Shown one piece after another: positions 21,659-34,890 of a stretch of DNA of 64,000 bases (its first letter is position 1; each line of letters opens with the position of its first letter). The notes beneath the pieces are model-generated. The model made no database searches. It was given only the letters and a program-made list of their open reading frames with translations, and was not told the DNA's origin. This stretch comes from Diogma glabrata (Eukaryota > Arthropoda > Insecta > Diptera > Cylindrotomidae), in contig OY856188.1 of assembly GCA_963693315.1 (NCBI GenBank), positions 185,663,487-185,727,486 of the forward strand, read 5' to 3'. The translations under genes were made by a program, and so were the position numbers.

Positions 21659-23117
21659 TAATAGACCAGGGTAGAAGCCTTTAAAAATAATAAAAAGTGA
21701 AAAAAATAATAGTAGGACGAAACCCATTAGAAAAGGAGGATAATATTAAAAAAATGAAAGGAAAAATAATTTACTGACGATCTGAGGTCGGGAAGGGGAA
21801 GGGGTGAGTTTTTAAGGGTAAAAAACGGTTTATCTAGATTTCCGGCAAAACTAAAAGTCCTATGGAAAAAAGTTAAATGGCAAAGTTGTGGGTAATAAAA
21901 AGATCTAAAACTTGTGTATCGACTTTTTTTCACATAACCTCAAAATTTATGTGAAAAATTCAAAATACCAAGTTTTTGTTTTTTATTTTTATCTTTTACA
22001 AAAGAATTTTTTTTTCACGAAATTTAGTGACAACTTACCTTTTTATGTCAGAAATACGCTTTAATTTATTTGATTTGAAATATTTATTTTTTCACCTTAT
22101 TTTGAATTAATATCGAAAAAGTAGCCTAATTTTCAATCGAAAATTCACCCGTCAAAATATCACCCTTTTTTAAAAAGTTGGTATGCTTTCTGTTCGTTGA
22201 AATCTTTACTTTTCGATGGTGAAAAAAAATACATATTACAATAGTAAATCTTCTCAGAAAATGCAAAAAATGAATTGAATTTTCGATTCAAAAACCCAAG
22301 TTTTTGGTTTTTTATTTTTATCTTTTACAAAAAAATTTTTTTTTTTACGAAATTTGGTGAAAACTTACCTTTTTATGTCCCAAATACTCTGTAATTTGGG
22401 ACATAAAAAGGTGTCCCAAATACTCTTTATTTGATTTGAAATATTTATTTTTTAACCTTATTTTGAATTAATATCGAAAAAGCACCATAATTTTCAATCC
22501 GAAATTCAATTCATGTTTTGCATTTTCTGAAAAGATTTCTCTGTAGTAATTTTTTTTTTCCCCCATCGGAAAGAAGAGATTTCAACGAACAGAAAGCATG
22601 CCAACTTTTTTGAAAAAAGCTGATATTTTGACGGGTGAATTTTCGATTGAAAATTAGGATGCTTTTTCGATATTAATTCAAAATAAGGTGAAAAAATAAA
22701 TATTTCAAATCAAATAAATTACAGCGTATTTCTGACATAAAAAGGTAAGTTGTCACTAAATTTCGTGAACAAAAAAAAATTTTTTGTAAAAGATAAAAAT
22801 AAAAAACAAAAACTTGGTATTTTGAATTTTTCACATAAATTTTGAGGTTATGTGAAAAAAGTGTCGATATAAAAGTTTTAGATCTTTTTATTACCTACAA
22901 CTTTGTCATTGAATTTTTTTCCGTAGGACTTTTAGTTTTGCCGGAAATCGAGATAAACCGTTTTTTACCCTTAAAAACTCACCTTTCCCCTTCCCGACCT
23001 CAGATCGCCCGTAAATTATTTTTCCTTTCATTTTTATAATATTCTCCTCCTTTTACAATGGGTTTCATCCTACTATTATTATTTTTGTTTTCCAAAATTA
23101 TCGACCCTGGTCTATAA
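21659..23117. mobile_element. Long palindromic foldback element with TAA target duplication
   Basis: The element (21662-23114, 1453 bp) begins TAGACCAGGGT and ends ACCCTGGTCTA. TAA flanks both sides (21659-21661 and 23115-23117). The arms are about 650 bp each and mirror each other through GACCTCAGATCG-type, ACTTTTAGTTTTGCCGG-type and TAAAAAGGTAAGTT-type segments. The centre near 22380-22430 holds a smaller palindrome (GTCCCAAATACTCTGTAATT and its complement). It has no transposase. A 3-bp TAA duplication suggests PIF/Harbinger mobilisation. It could form a very large hairpin. Confidence 0.85.
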
Positions 23118-23199
23118 GCAAGGATAGAAAAGACAGAAATCCTCTCCTAAGGAAAGTGAAAAGACAAAAATAAATACGAGCAGGGTCTCTGTACCACTG

Positions 23200-24541
23200 A
23201 CTTTCGACACGCTTCTGAAATTGTCAATTTTGTTGCTAACGCCTTGTCACGCATTGACCAAATTCAACTACCTGAAACCCTAGATGTTTTGGGCACGCCG
23301 ATACTCAATCGAACGATTCAGAGTTAAAAGAAATACTTAAAGGAATTTCCAACAGTTTTCCAACAGTTAAAATAAAAAGCAATTGTGAAATCACTGAAAA
23401 TTAATTATTCCAAATCAAAGTGTTTTACTCAAACTAAATTTTATATACTTAAGTCTATAGTATTTTATACTACGTTCATAACCAATTACAATGTGTGAAT
23501 GCTATAAGCAACCAAATATTATGTACTTTAAAATAAATCCAACGGAACGAAAAATGTTTTCTGCAAATGCCTAACGGTTCCCAACATGCACAAGCTTCTA
23601 CTAAATTACTAACTGACGCTGTAATCTGGTGTTCAATGAAAGATGCCCCGTGTCCGAGATATAACTTAAAACTGTTTGCATTGTAAGAAACCAAAAATTT
23701 CACGAAACACTCGATTTCCCCTATAAAAATATGCCTCAACTTCGGAACGGCTTTCCAAAGATTATTTGGACATTATTAAACGGATATGAAAAACAACGGC
23801 ATTGTAAAACTCTGATCGACAGATATACATTAGATGAATCCGTGCACTCCCAGTTCCAGAAATTACGGCTGCAACAATTGTATACAATTTGAATCACAAT
23901 TTTGTTAGAAATTAAGTTCTATATAAAATTAGCCGTTATGTGTTACGATCGACAAGACGGGCGTAATATCTTTCTGACCATACTTCTTGAACTGCGTACA
24001 GTTTTTTGGGAAGATTTTAAGTTTACCACAACAAAATAAATGTATGGATCTACTTTACGCTTGGTGGGACATTTCCTTTTGAAACAACTGACTTTGGTTC
24101 CACAGTAGGATTTTTTAAATAACTTTAAGTTACATTTCTATAACAATCCGCGGCCTGTTACTTCTTCATGGCTCTCACATGATTATGTTTTTGTTTTTAA
24201 CGAGTTGAAAACTTGTTCACACGTTTGATCAAGAGTGAACATAGTTTGTAGGTCGTTTTAACAACCCTACGATCGACTTATCTTATCATCAATCGATATG
24301 GCAAAACATTCACTATTGGTATTAAAGGTCGAATGGCAAAAGTTAGTATCGACATAGTGCTTTGCAGCACTCTCCTACAACGACTCTTTCGAATACTACT
24401 GAGCAGAGTCATTACTCTAACTTCGATCATACTTCGATCGTCCTTTCAAACACTACGAAACAGAATCAAAATTCAAAGACTGGTCCCGTGCTCAGAATAA
24501 AAAAAAGCGTGTTACAACTTACAGCCACAAGCTTCCATTAC
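23200..24541 (+). pseudogene. Decayed Ty3/gypsy RNase H, integrase and pol tail
   Basis: The end of RNase H is readable at about 23201-23290 (TDFRHASEIVNFVANALSRI). The integrase zinc-binding part lies at about 23570-23760 with several frameshifts (ASTKLLTDAVIW, CLHCKKPKISRNTRFPL). The core continues at about 23815-23890 (LIDRYT, then RALPVPEITAATIVYN in the next frame). The GPY/F module is at about 24180-24345 (KTCSHV, QPYD, RYGKTFTIGIKGRMAKVSID). A Ser/Thr/Asn-rich tail runs to about 24541. Each part aligns by eye with the inverted relic at 13.3-14.6 kb, so both come from one family. No part is functional. Confidence 0.75.
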
Positions 24542-26500
24542 TAGGTCTGGAGTATCTAGGCCTAAATTTAGCGATGCAAAACAAAATGCTTAAAATTAAA
24601 TATGTAAGATACGTCGGTGACTAAATTTATTAATATTTTAATTGTAATCTTGTAATCTCTGATAAGGGAGTGTATGTGACCATCAATTGTAACTTGTATT
24701 GTAACTTGTACTTACTTATTGTATTGTAACTTGAACATACTTATAAATTAATTTAAAATAAAAGTATGTAATAAAAAATAGACCTTTTATGAGTTGACGA
24801 ATCTAGGACAAGTATTATTACTTTCTTGTCCGTCCGGTTTGAAGAATTAGTAAGAAAAACATGTTAAGAATCTTCAGGTTTTACTTTCGATAAATCAACT
24901 ATCATCAAAAATATTTTCGCTCTAATTTAAAATTATATAAAAAATAATAAATTCAAACTAATGCGTATGTTCTTCTCTCCAATAAAAATTCAAATTGGGA
25001 AGGGTTGACTCCAATTCACACCTCTCTCCTCATGTTTCCCTGAAATTTAGCGCAATATTAAAATATAATATCGAGCTGGCCATAATCTGGACATAAAACA
25101 TGTTGAAGTTTGGTGGGACAGTGATAGTACAAATGCCCATGTACACCACAATTCCAACATTTGACGTTCTCAAACAACTGCTTAAGAAATACCAATGATG
25201 AGCATTAATTAACTGGAGGGTTATATAAGTCAACGTAAAGACTGAAACATTAGGTGGTTAAAGAAATAGTTGAGGCTTTTGCGACTGAAAATAATATGAG
25301 AAGGATTTTTATCGATTGGACCGTCCATTTCATGTACTTGGTGGGTGAGGATCGACAGTTCGATTGAAGAATGTGCAACTAGATCCAAAATTTATCAGTT
25401 GCTCAGGAACGAAAGCTATTTGTCGCCAGGTAGTCTGGATTGAAACACATTCATCAAACAGTTCCAATTAAGTTTGAAATCGTTTTCCTGCTAGTCTTTC
25501 TTTCAATCCAGTTCTCATGTTGCCTTGCAGATCTAGCAGATGAGATCGAAATACGCAACACATGAGATCGGAAATGCAGCATTTACGCCGCATACACGCC
25601 GAAAAATTAAACATAGAAGATCGGACGGTGATTTTAATAAATAAATTTTTTAGATATTCTTGTATTTCAATTAATTTTTTAGCGCACAACCCAACTTGTC
25701 TTTTAGAATTGGAACGTGCAGCTTCATGAGCGGATTTCGTTGCAGTCTCATTGCCAATTGCTTCTTCCAAGTAATGTTTGACCATTTATAATTGCGCTGA
25801 TTGCAAGCCTTTAATATTTCTAATCTCGCATTCTATCTTCTATTAATCAGGTTCTAGTAGTTGAGGATCCATATTGATTGAAGTTAAAAAACTCAGACAA
25901 GTGCGAATAAAATTCACTCGCCAAGGGTTCCGTGGATGTAAAAGAACAAAACATCAAAAATAATTGACAAAAAGTTGTGTTGTAATGTCTTTATATTGCC
26001 AGACCATAGACGCAAAACAAAAAAAATGTTTAATCGTAAATTTCAATAGTAAATTACAATCAAAATAGTAAATTACAACACTTTTTGTATCAAAAATGAT
26101 ACAAAAAGTGTTGCTTCAGCAGGTTAAATCTTATAGCTGTTTATGGTAACTCAAACATACTAAAAATATTTTTTTACAATAACACAAAAACTGTGCATTA
26201 CAAAATTCGAAAAAAATGGTAATGTTTCTCAAATTAGGTGCTCTTTCATATGACACCCAACTCATTTGTGTCAAAAATGGTTGGGAGAGCAGTTAAATTA
26301 AATGATAGCTTAAATCTTACTCTTGATCTTGATTTGACAATTTCCTATATCATGAATAAACGGGCTTCTTAATCAGATCGATGGATTCGATCAAATCGAT
26401 TTTACCTAAGTTTGCAAACTTATCGCTTCACACCAGAGCGTTGGTAGGCACATATCTATTTACGGTAAGCATAAAGAAAACGCCATTAGTCAACACTATA
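24542..26500. other. Unassigned region, possible old LTR at its start
   Basis: 24556-24850 follows the gypsy tail and contains a short direct repeat (TTGTAACTTGTATTGTAACT); it may be a worn LTR. A minus-strand open stretch at 25468-25785 (starting MVKHYLEEAIGNETATK) looks weakly protein-like, but I cannot place it. The rest is AT-rich without a gene. Confidence 0.3.
26076..26113. repeat. Perfect 17-bp hairpin
   Basis: CAACACTTTTTGTATCA and its exact reverse complement, separated by AAAA. It has no T-run or coding context that would make it a terminator or RNA gene. Confidence 0.8.
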
Positions 26501-27545
26501 CAGAAAAAATCCCAGCGGCAGGTATATCCGCTAGAAATAGGTAGATTTCGGGGTCAGACGGTTTTGTGTCCAAATAAAATTAGATAAGTCAGATTAGTTT
26601 AAATAAAAAATTTAGGTAGAAACAGAATAATTAAAAAAAATTATCGAACCAAATTAAATACATTATCCGAACTAACTTCATCAATACAATTTCGGAACAG
26701 TTTTATTTAAGTTGGTTTAAACTACTTTTAATAACATATTAAATCCACCAAAGATCAAATGAACTACGTCACAACTACAATTATACCATTACCCATAATT
26801 TATAACATAACATAAAATTATCAAACAATTTTATTTCAAAATCATCTTTGTTGTTGTATTTTTTTGTTCTTATTTAATCTTTTTTCAAACGGTTACTTAG
26901 TAAAAAAAACATAAAAACAAAAGAGATTTTGATAATTTTTTTATGGTATTAAATGGCTTGATATATTTCTTGCAAGAGGTACATAAAAATGCTTATAAAA
27001 ATAGAACCTTTTGGGTTAAAAAGCTGAAATTTTTTGAGGCTATAGTTTAAAAGTATGTTTAAAAGTTAAGATGAATTTAAATAACATAAACTGAAACATG
27101 ATGAAAGCATTGCGTTTTGCGTTTGTTTTCATTTCAACAGCCCTAGGGTCTCAACCATTAGACTTGAACTATTTTTTTTGAAAATTTTGGAAAGATTTAT
27201 GTTACGTGAGCAAAAGTTTTCAAATATGAGCTTGGCCATTTTCAGCTGGATCAAAGACAGCAAAGTTTAGTAAATTTTTAAAACAGCTGATTTTTGAGGA
27301 ACCTGAAACGCCAAGGTTGTCATCTGGATAAAAATGATAAAAATAGGTTCAAATGTTCAATATTTTTAAATGTTATTAAAATAATATGATTCAAACGGAA
27401 GTGCTTAACCGGTACCCGGATATGGCCAGTTCACGAACTTGTCCAAGAAATTATTTGCCGAAACATACACTCAGAAGATTATTTTGGTGTAGGTCGAAAA
27501 ATGCGACCGTGAGAGTGCCGCTAAATTCCGTTATACCTCATATCG

Positions 27546-27824
<279 letters not shown>

Positions 27825-28889
27825 GGTGGCCCTTATTTATATGGAAGAAAGTAATTTATACAAAATCTTTGGTCTCACCCCCTAAAAAGTGAAGGTTTGA
27901 TGTGAAAATAATATAACAATTTAATTTTTGGTGATTCTTCAAGTTTTTCGCGTGTCGCAGGGCTGTTGAAAATGAGAAAAATTGACATTTTTCACCTTTT
28001 TTTTGTTTTTTCAACCCTGCTACCTTATGTACAACCCTGATATCCAAGATGTATCTTTTTTCTTATAGAGAATTTAATTACCTTTCCAACGACACCAATT
28101 TTAACAATATCGGTGTAGAAATGGCTGAGTTATGAATTTTTACAATATTTTATTGATGGTATTTTATTTATTGTAAAATATTTTCGGTGGTATAGATGTG
28201 CTCGAGCACAAACAACTCAAATTACTTATAACTCGGGAATGGAATAAGCTAGAATAAAGTTTTATACATCAATCGATACCGGCTGATAAAATTACGTATG
28301 ATATGTTTATTAGATGGATCTGCAATAAATTTAAAACATCTACATCAATGATTATATTGTTGATATATTGATAGAATATTCATTGTTGCTGCATCTATAT
28401 ACTTGCGATAGTTCTATGTTTATACTGTATTCTATTAAAACGGTTATGGTAACACTACAGCATGCACACAGCTAGTATTGGACGCAGGCCAGGAAATTAT
28501 TGCTTGCGCAATTATATCCCGCATAAATGTATGTGTGTATTGAACAGAATATAAATGGGGATATTTAGATTTACTTAGATTAAATAATCTCTTTAAATTA
28601 GTAATTATTTTATTTATTGCTTATAAGTTATAATTGTTTTATTTATTTACATTATTTTTAATTATGTAACTTAATTTCGAATACAAATCAGTATTTCATA
28701 TTCAAATGAGGTATATAATGTTTACTACGCATAGCGTAATGTAAATAACACTTAACTTCATAGCGACAACACAAATAATAACCGATGAACAATGACATTT
28801 CCATTCGATTTAGAAATAACACATATAAATTTGGTTAATATTAAATAAATTATTGAGATATTACCTAAGGAAATAAAATATTAATTACA

Positions 28890-31704
28890 ATGACAACAGG
28901 AACTGCAAGCCGGCCAAATATTTATTTAATTGGTAACCTACATTCACAAATATGCAGTGCTAAATTGCCGTCAAATAAACAAGTTATATAAGTCTTCAAG
29001 TAGGCGAACCGAAACGCAAATAAAGAAAGAACAAGAGTTTTTAGATAAAATGGACGATTTGTTTGATATATCCCATACAAATGCATTAACAGAAATGACA
29101 ATACAAGAAGATAAAGATTTTTTAATTATGCAAAGACAAAAAGGACGCCCAGGTTATATGGGTGGAGTTGATTTGCAATTAGCAAAAAAGGAACAGAAGA
29201 GATTTGAAAAGGACCAACAAGAAGCAAACCGTAAACGAAAATATTATGAAAGAAATGAACATGGTAAATCATATTAGCATTTTACGTTATAATAAATAAT
29301 AATTTTTTTTTTAGTTTTTGAAGCGCAAACGTATACAAGTTCAAGTGAAAGTGAAGTTGAAAGTAAATTATTTGCAAAGCGAATAGCGGTAGATGCTGTA
29401 GCATCCACATCATCAGCAGCTACATTATCAACAACAATTACTCGAAGAGGTCGAACAAATTTTATAAATCCAAGACTTGTTGCCACATTAGACAAATGCA
29501 AAGTGAGTGACAGATTTGCAATTCATATTATCATTGCTGTAGCAGAAGCATTAGGCCATTCTGTTGATAATTTAGTAATAAATAGAACATCTATACAGCG
29601 TTGTCGTACATTAAATCGAATTGAAACAGCATTACAAATAAAAACAGACTTCAAGGTATGGAATAATTCAGTCTTCGGATAAATATCACTCGCGAATCGA
29701 AAATTCAATTCTTTTTCATTTTTTTTTCATTCGGAATTTTATTTTTAAAATATTCATTCGCGAATTTTATTTTTAAAATTTTTAATTCATTCGCGAATTT
29801 TATTTTTAAAATTTTTAATTCATTCGCGAATTTTATTTTTAAAATTTTTAATTCTTTCGCGAATTTAAATTTTATATTTTTGCGAATCGAATGAATTAAA
29901 TTTTCGATTCTTCAAAATTTTTAATTCGCGAATTTAAATTTTATTTTTAGAATTAGAATTTTTTTTTACGAATCAAATGAATCAAATTCGTTTTTTATTT
30001 TTTCAAAAATAGAATCTAAATACGCAAACGAATTAAAAAAAGTTAGGAATCGAAAATTAGATTCATTTGGTTCGCAAAAAAATAAAATTTAAATTCTAAA
30101 ATTAAAATTATTAATTATTATTATTATTAACGAATTAAAAATTTTGAAGAATCGAAAATTTAATTCTTTCGATTCGCAAAAAAAAAATTTAAATTTACGA
30201 ACGAATTAAAATTTTAATTCATTTGCGAATTATGCGCGGTTGATAATTATCTGAAGCCTGGAATAATTTGATACATATTTATGAAATAATTTAAATAAAT
30301 TATAAACATTTTAATTTGATTTTTAAGGCATCCAACGGCATTGTAGTACATTGGGATGGTAAAATTCTGCCTGATATAACTGGAAGCGAAAAAGTAGATC
30401 GACTTCCTGTTATCATAACTCAAAATAACGTTGAACAGTTATTAGGTGTACCAAAACTTGATGGTGGAACAGGAGAAGAAATGGCATCAGCTGTATTTGA
30501 GTTATTAACAGAATGGGACCTAAAAAATCATATACAAGCTATGTGCTTTGACACAACAAGTTCCAATACTGGCATATACAACGGCGCATGAACGCTATTG
30601 GAGCAAAAGCTTGAAAGAAGTCTTCTTTATTTACCATGCAGACACCACATTTCTGAACTTGTTTTGAGAGCTGTTTTTGAATTGAAAATATGTAGTACTT
30701 CCTCTGGTCCAGTACCATCAATATTTTCCAATTTCCAAAAAATATGGTCAAAAATAAATCAAAATGAATATAAAACAGGAATTGAAGAAGAAGATATAGC
30801 AGATAAATTCAAAGACGATATTGACGATATTATGAATTTCTGTTTGCATGAATATAAAAAACCAATATGTAGAGACGACTATAGAGAATTATTGCAGTTA
30901 ACGATGATTTTTCTTGGCAATAGTAATATTAAGAATATTCGTTCTCCAGGGCCAGTTCATCACGCTAGATGGATGGCAAAAGCGCTATATTGTTTGAAAA
31001 TATACATTTACAGAGATCAATTAAAACTAAAAAAAAAAGAAGAAAAAGGATTAAAAGAAATGTGTATTTTTGTCGTTAAATTTTATGTCAAATATTGGTT
31101 TAGATGTCCTATAGCTGCAGAAGCACCACAAAATGATTTGAACTTTCTAAAAGATTTATGTGATTATATAGAAATTGATAAAGAGTTATCTTATGCCGTT
31201 ATTAAAAAGTTTTCTGGACATCTATGGTATTTGTCAGATGAAGCGATAGCTTTTTCATTTTTTGATAAAAATGTTTCAGTGCAGCTGAAGAAAAAAATGG
31301 TACAAACACTTAAGTCTATTGATAATGCAATTGAAACCTGCAAACGTATACGTGTAAAACCTTCAACCATAATCGAAACATACAGATCAATTGATTTGAG
31401 TGACTTTATTACGGCAAACACAAATAATCTTTTCAAGCGGTTCAATATATCAACAGCATTCTTGGAATGTGATCCATCAACATGGACATCGCGTGAAGAT
31501 TATAAAAAAGGATTAGAATTAATTACTAATTTAAAAGTTGTAAATGACACAGCTGAACGTGGCGTTAAATTAATTGAAGAATTTAACAAAATTTTAACTA
31601 AAAAAGAAGATGAAAAACAATACTTGCTTCAGGTAGTAAAAAATTATCGACAAAAATTTCCGTCACATAACAAAAGCACATTATCATCTACAACAATGAA
31701 ATAA
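28890..31704 (+). pseudogene. Transposase of the TTAA element, spliced and broken
   Basis: It starts with ATG 28890 (MTTGTASRPNIYLIG, LPSNKQV). A jump to another frame follows near 28983, and by family memory a piece is missing there. The next segment reads KKEQEFLDKMDDLFDISHTN and GRPGYMGGVD, up to a phase-1 intron (29264-29314). Exon 3 (29315-29655) ends TALQIKTDFK. A 672-bp repeat-filled intron (29656-30327) precedes exon 4 (30328-31704). Exon 4 has HWDGK (D at 30355), CFDTTSSNTG (D at 30550), CRHH (30637-30648), HARWM (30961-30975) and HLWYLSDEA (E at 31240). TGA 30589-30591 breaks it. The D, D, CxxH and RW layout resembles the RNase H-fold transposases of the hAT type. Similar unnamed proteins are, as I recall, common in aphid and Hydra genomes. 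Confidence 0.7.
29690..30230. repeat. AT-rich tandem and inverted repeat inside the transposase intron
   Basis: TTCATTCGCGAATTTTATTT recurs three times at a 36-bp period near 29745-29860. The right half carries the complement orientation (GAATTAAAATTTTAATTCAT). The intron is therefore largely a foldback repeat. Confidence 0.7.
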
Positions 31705-32085
31705 TTATGAGCAACAAATAAAATTATTATAAAATTAAATAAATTGTTTATTTGTATTAACCCTGGGTTAATCTGTAAAATAAAAATTCATAACTCAGCC
31801 ATTTCTACACCGATTGTTAAAATTGGTGTCGTTGGAAAGGTAATTAAATTCTCTATAAGAAAAAAGATACATTTTGGATATCAGGGTTGTATATAATGTA
31901 GCAGGGTTGAGCAAAACAAAAAAAAGGTGAAAAATGTCAATTTTTCTCATTTTCAACAGCCCTGCGACACGCGAAAAACTTGAAGAATCACCAAAAATTA
32001 AATTGTTATATTATTTTCACATCAAACCTTCACTTTTTAGGGGGTGAGACCAAAGAAATTTAGACTTTTGAAAATAAGGGCCACC

Positions 32086-32216
<131 letters not shown>

Positions 32217-32577
32217 TTGTTTTTGTTTTTCCGTCTCCGCTTATCATATATAGTCGTTTGGCAACAAAATTTTTCCGAAATTCCGAAATGAAGCCCATTG
32301 CAATAGGCAGATTTTTATATGAAATCTACCTAAAATGGTGTGGTGTAGAATTCCAAAATAAATTTTTAATGAATACTGAAATTGAATCCTTTCATATGAT
32401 ACCCTACTTGACTCTATAAAATATATGTTTTCTCAAAGGTCTCATATCGTAGCCCTGTAACAAACCGAACCCCTTTATTTTTATTTGTATCCGTCATCTT
32501 GATTGAACAGGTTAGTTTTATACAAATCTCAAATTTCAGATCCATAGTATTTATAGTTTACGAGATAATCGACATAA

Positions 32578-32722
32578 TTGTTGTGGGACCCGTTGTGGGA
32601 CCAGTTGTTGTGGGACCCAGGTCTAGACCTAGGTCTTAAAAGGTATTTATGTGTTGTTGTGACACATATTCTAAACCCTATTACACAACACATTTTATTA
32701 AAAAAAAAAAAAAAAAAAAAAA
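32578..32722 (+). repeat. Poly(A)-tailed short repeat, copy 2
   Basis: The 5' part GTTGTGGGACC is repeated three times. Then come CTAGACCTAGGTCTTAAAAGG, GTTGTTGTGACACATATT, ACACAACACATTTTATT and a run of about 22 A. It is homologous to 15763-15864 and 56611-56696. Confidence 0.75.
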
Positions 32723-34756
32723 TGTGAAAAACACGTTTTACTCTCACTAATAAAAAACGGAACCCCAAATATGCGACAATGCACTTTTTTAAATATTTCG
32801 GTCTGAAAGACCTAAGTATATTTCATTCTCGAGCAAAAAGTGAAATTCTTTCCCCCAGCTTTTTGGGCATTTCTCGACGTTTTGGAGCCTACTGGTTTTA
32901 AAAAGCAAAAAAAAATTTGTGTCTGTTTGCCGTCCGGCCGTCACAACCGACGAAATCTAGAGAGTCACTGAAGGGATTTCAAAAATTTTTGTTTCTAAAA
33001 ATAGGTATACTCAATAGTAAAAGCCATAAGGACAATGTGTTCGATAACTGTACCAGAAGTTCGTCAAAAAATCGTCAAGGGTGTCAAAACAAGGAAATTT
33101 GCATATTTTTTGCTAAAAAACGTTAATTTTAAGTGATAATGAGTAGTTATATTGAATACGGAGAAACCTTGATGGTTAGGATTAGTATGTGGGACGAAAA
33201 ACTAGATTATTGCAATATAAGTTTGTCAAAAAAATATTGTCAAGTGTGTTAAAAGAATGATTTTCATTTATTTTTTTACCCAATCTTTGGGAAAAAATAA
33301 AATTAATTATTTGTATGACATATGAAATGTAATTGAACATGAAATTGGACATGGAAGTTTTTGATTTTATTATAATTTTTGAAATATTTTTGGAATTTTG
33401 CAAAAAGTTTGTATTTTTGATTTTGCTATAATTTTTGCAATATTTTTAGAATTTTGGAAAAAGTTTGAATTTTTGGAATATTTTTAGAATTTTGAAAAAA
33501 GTTTTAATTTTCGATTTGATTATAATTTAGCGATAGAAGTTTGTATTAGTTTGTATTTTTGATTTTTTTATAATTTTTGCAATATTTTGGATTTATGGAA
33601 AATTTTGAATTTTTGATCCCCAAGTAACAATTGTTTGAGCTGAAAGAATCGATGTGCTCTATTACAGTTCTTGAAGTTAAAATAATTAGCCTAATAGCTC
33701 TTAAACGTAATCAATAGTGATTCTCAGCTTTAAGCAAAATTGACACTGCTATAATTCATTGTTTCCTAACAGTTCTAGCTCTTTTTCCTTGTAGAGCGTT
33801 ATCATTATTAATGAGCTCTATAACCACTTTTAGAGTAAGGTGACCAGATTTTAACATTGGCAAAGCCGGACACTATTGACCTGAGAGGGGGGAAGGGTCT
33901 ATAAAGCAACAAAAATTCTCATAGAACGAAAAAATTATATTGTAATATGTAAAACATTTCCATAATTAGTTCTCTTAAGCAGGTCTTTTTCATTTTTTAT
34001 TTAAATTTAAGAGTGGTTTACATATCAAACGTACATTTTTATGTATCATGCATATACAGACATCGTATGTTCCAGTATATCCGTTTAAAATACAAACCCT
34101 CGGTCGCAATAATTTTAATTGCTTGTTCCGGTAATGGCCCAATAAAAATAGCTTTAATTCATGAACTAATACTTGACAATTCAAGGGTAACTATATACTG
34201 GTTCTTTTCTGTAAATCACAGATAGGCCAATAAATGGTTCTAGTACTGGTCAAATAACAATAGCCAAGTACTGTTAACCATTAATGGCCCAGCTTGGTCG
34301 CATTTCAAAAGCCAGCAAACCCTGCTTGGATATTCACCGGAGAACACTACACCCGATAAAATAATTGTCAAAATGTTTTTTTCGGCAAACGGCTGTAAAG
34401 TTTAACTTTACTGCCGCTAGGGAGTTAGCTAAAGTCTTACTTTTTAGCCTGACAGCAAAAGTAACGTCTAGCGACAGCAAAAGTAACGCCATTTTTATTT
34501 TATATTACGGAGGCTGTAAAGTAGCATTTGTTATTTGTTAGTTTGCTATTTTTTCAAACATATTGTATAACCATGACAACAAAAAATAAGTTGATTCTCA
34601 TATTATGAAATTTTGAAAAGCCTGCTTTGATAAAAAAATTTTATTCATACAAATTTAAATGTTTTTTCCTCTTTTTTGGAAGTAATTATGACGATACAAA
34701 TTCATATTTATAAAAAGTTTGATGTATTAATTTCATATTTATAAAAAATTTAAACG

Positions 34757-34890
34757 TTTGCCGAAAAAATAGTGTATTTAATTCGGAGCTAAAGTGACTT
34801 TTTGTGTTTCGTCAATAATTGTCAAACTATAGACTCAACACAAAAAGTATCACTTTAGCTCCTAATTAAATAATGTACTATTCTTTTCCG
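34757..34890. repeat. Inverted repeat with arms of about 60 bp
   Basis: TTAATTCGGAGCTAAAGTGA and the following CTTTTTGTGTTT are mirrored by AACACAAAAAGTAT and CACTTTAGCTCCTAATTAA. The similarity extends into the GCCGAAAAAATAGTG flank. It may be a small palindromic MITE. Confidence 0.6.

Noticed and set aside
26076..26113. Hairpin as a transcription terminator
   Set aside because: Rho-independent terminators do not apply to this type of genome, and there is no adjacent gene.
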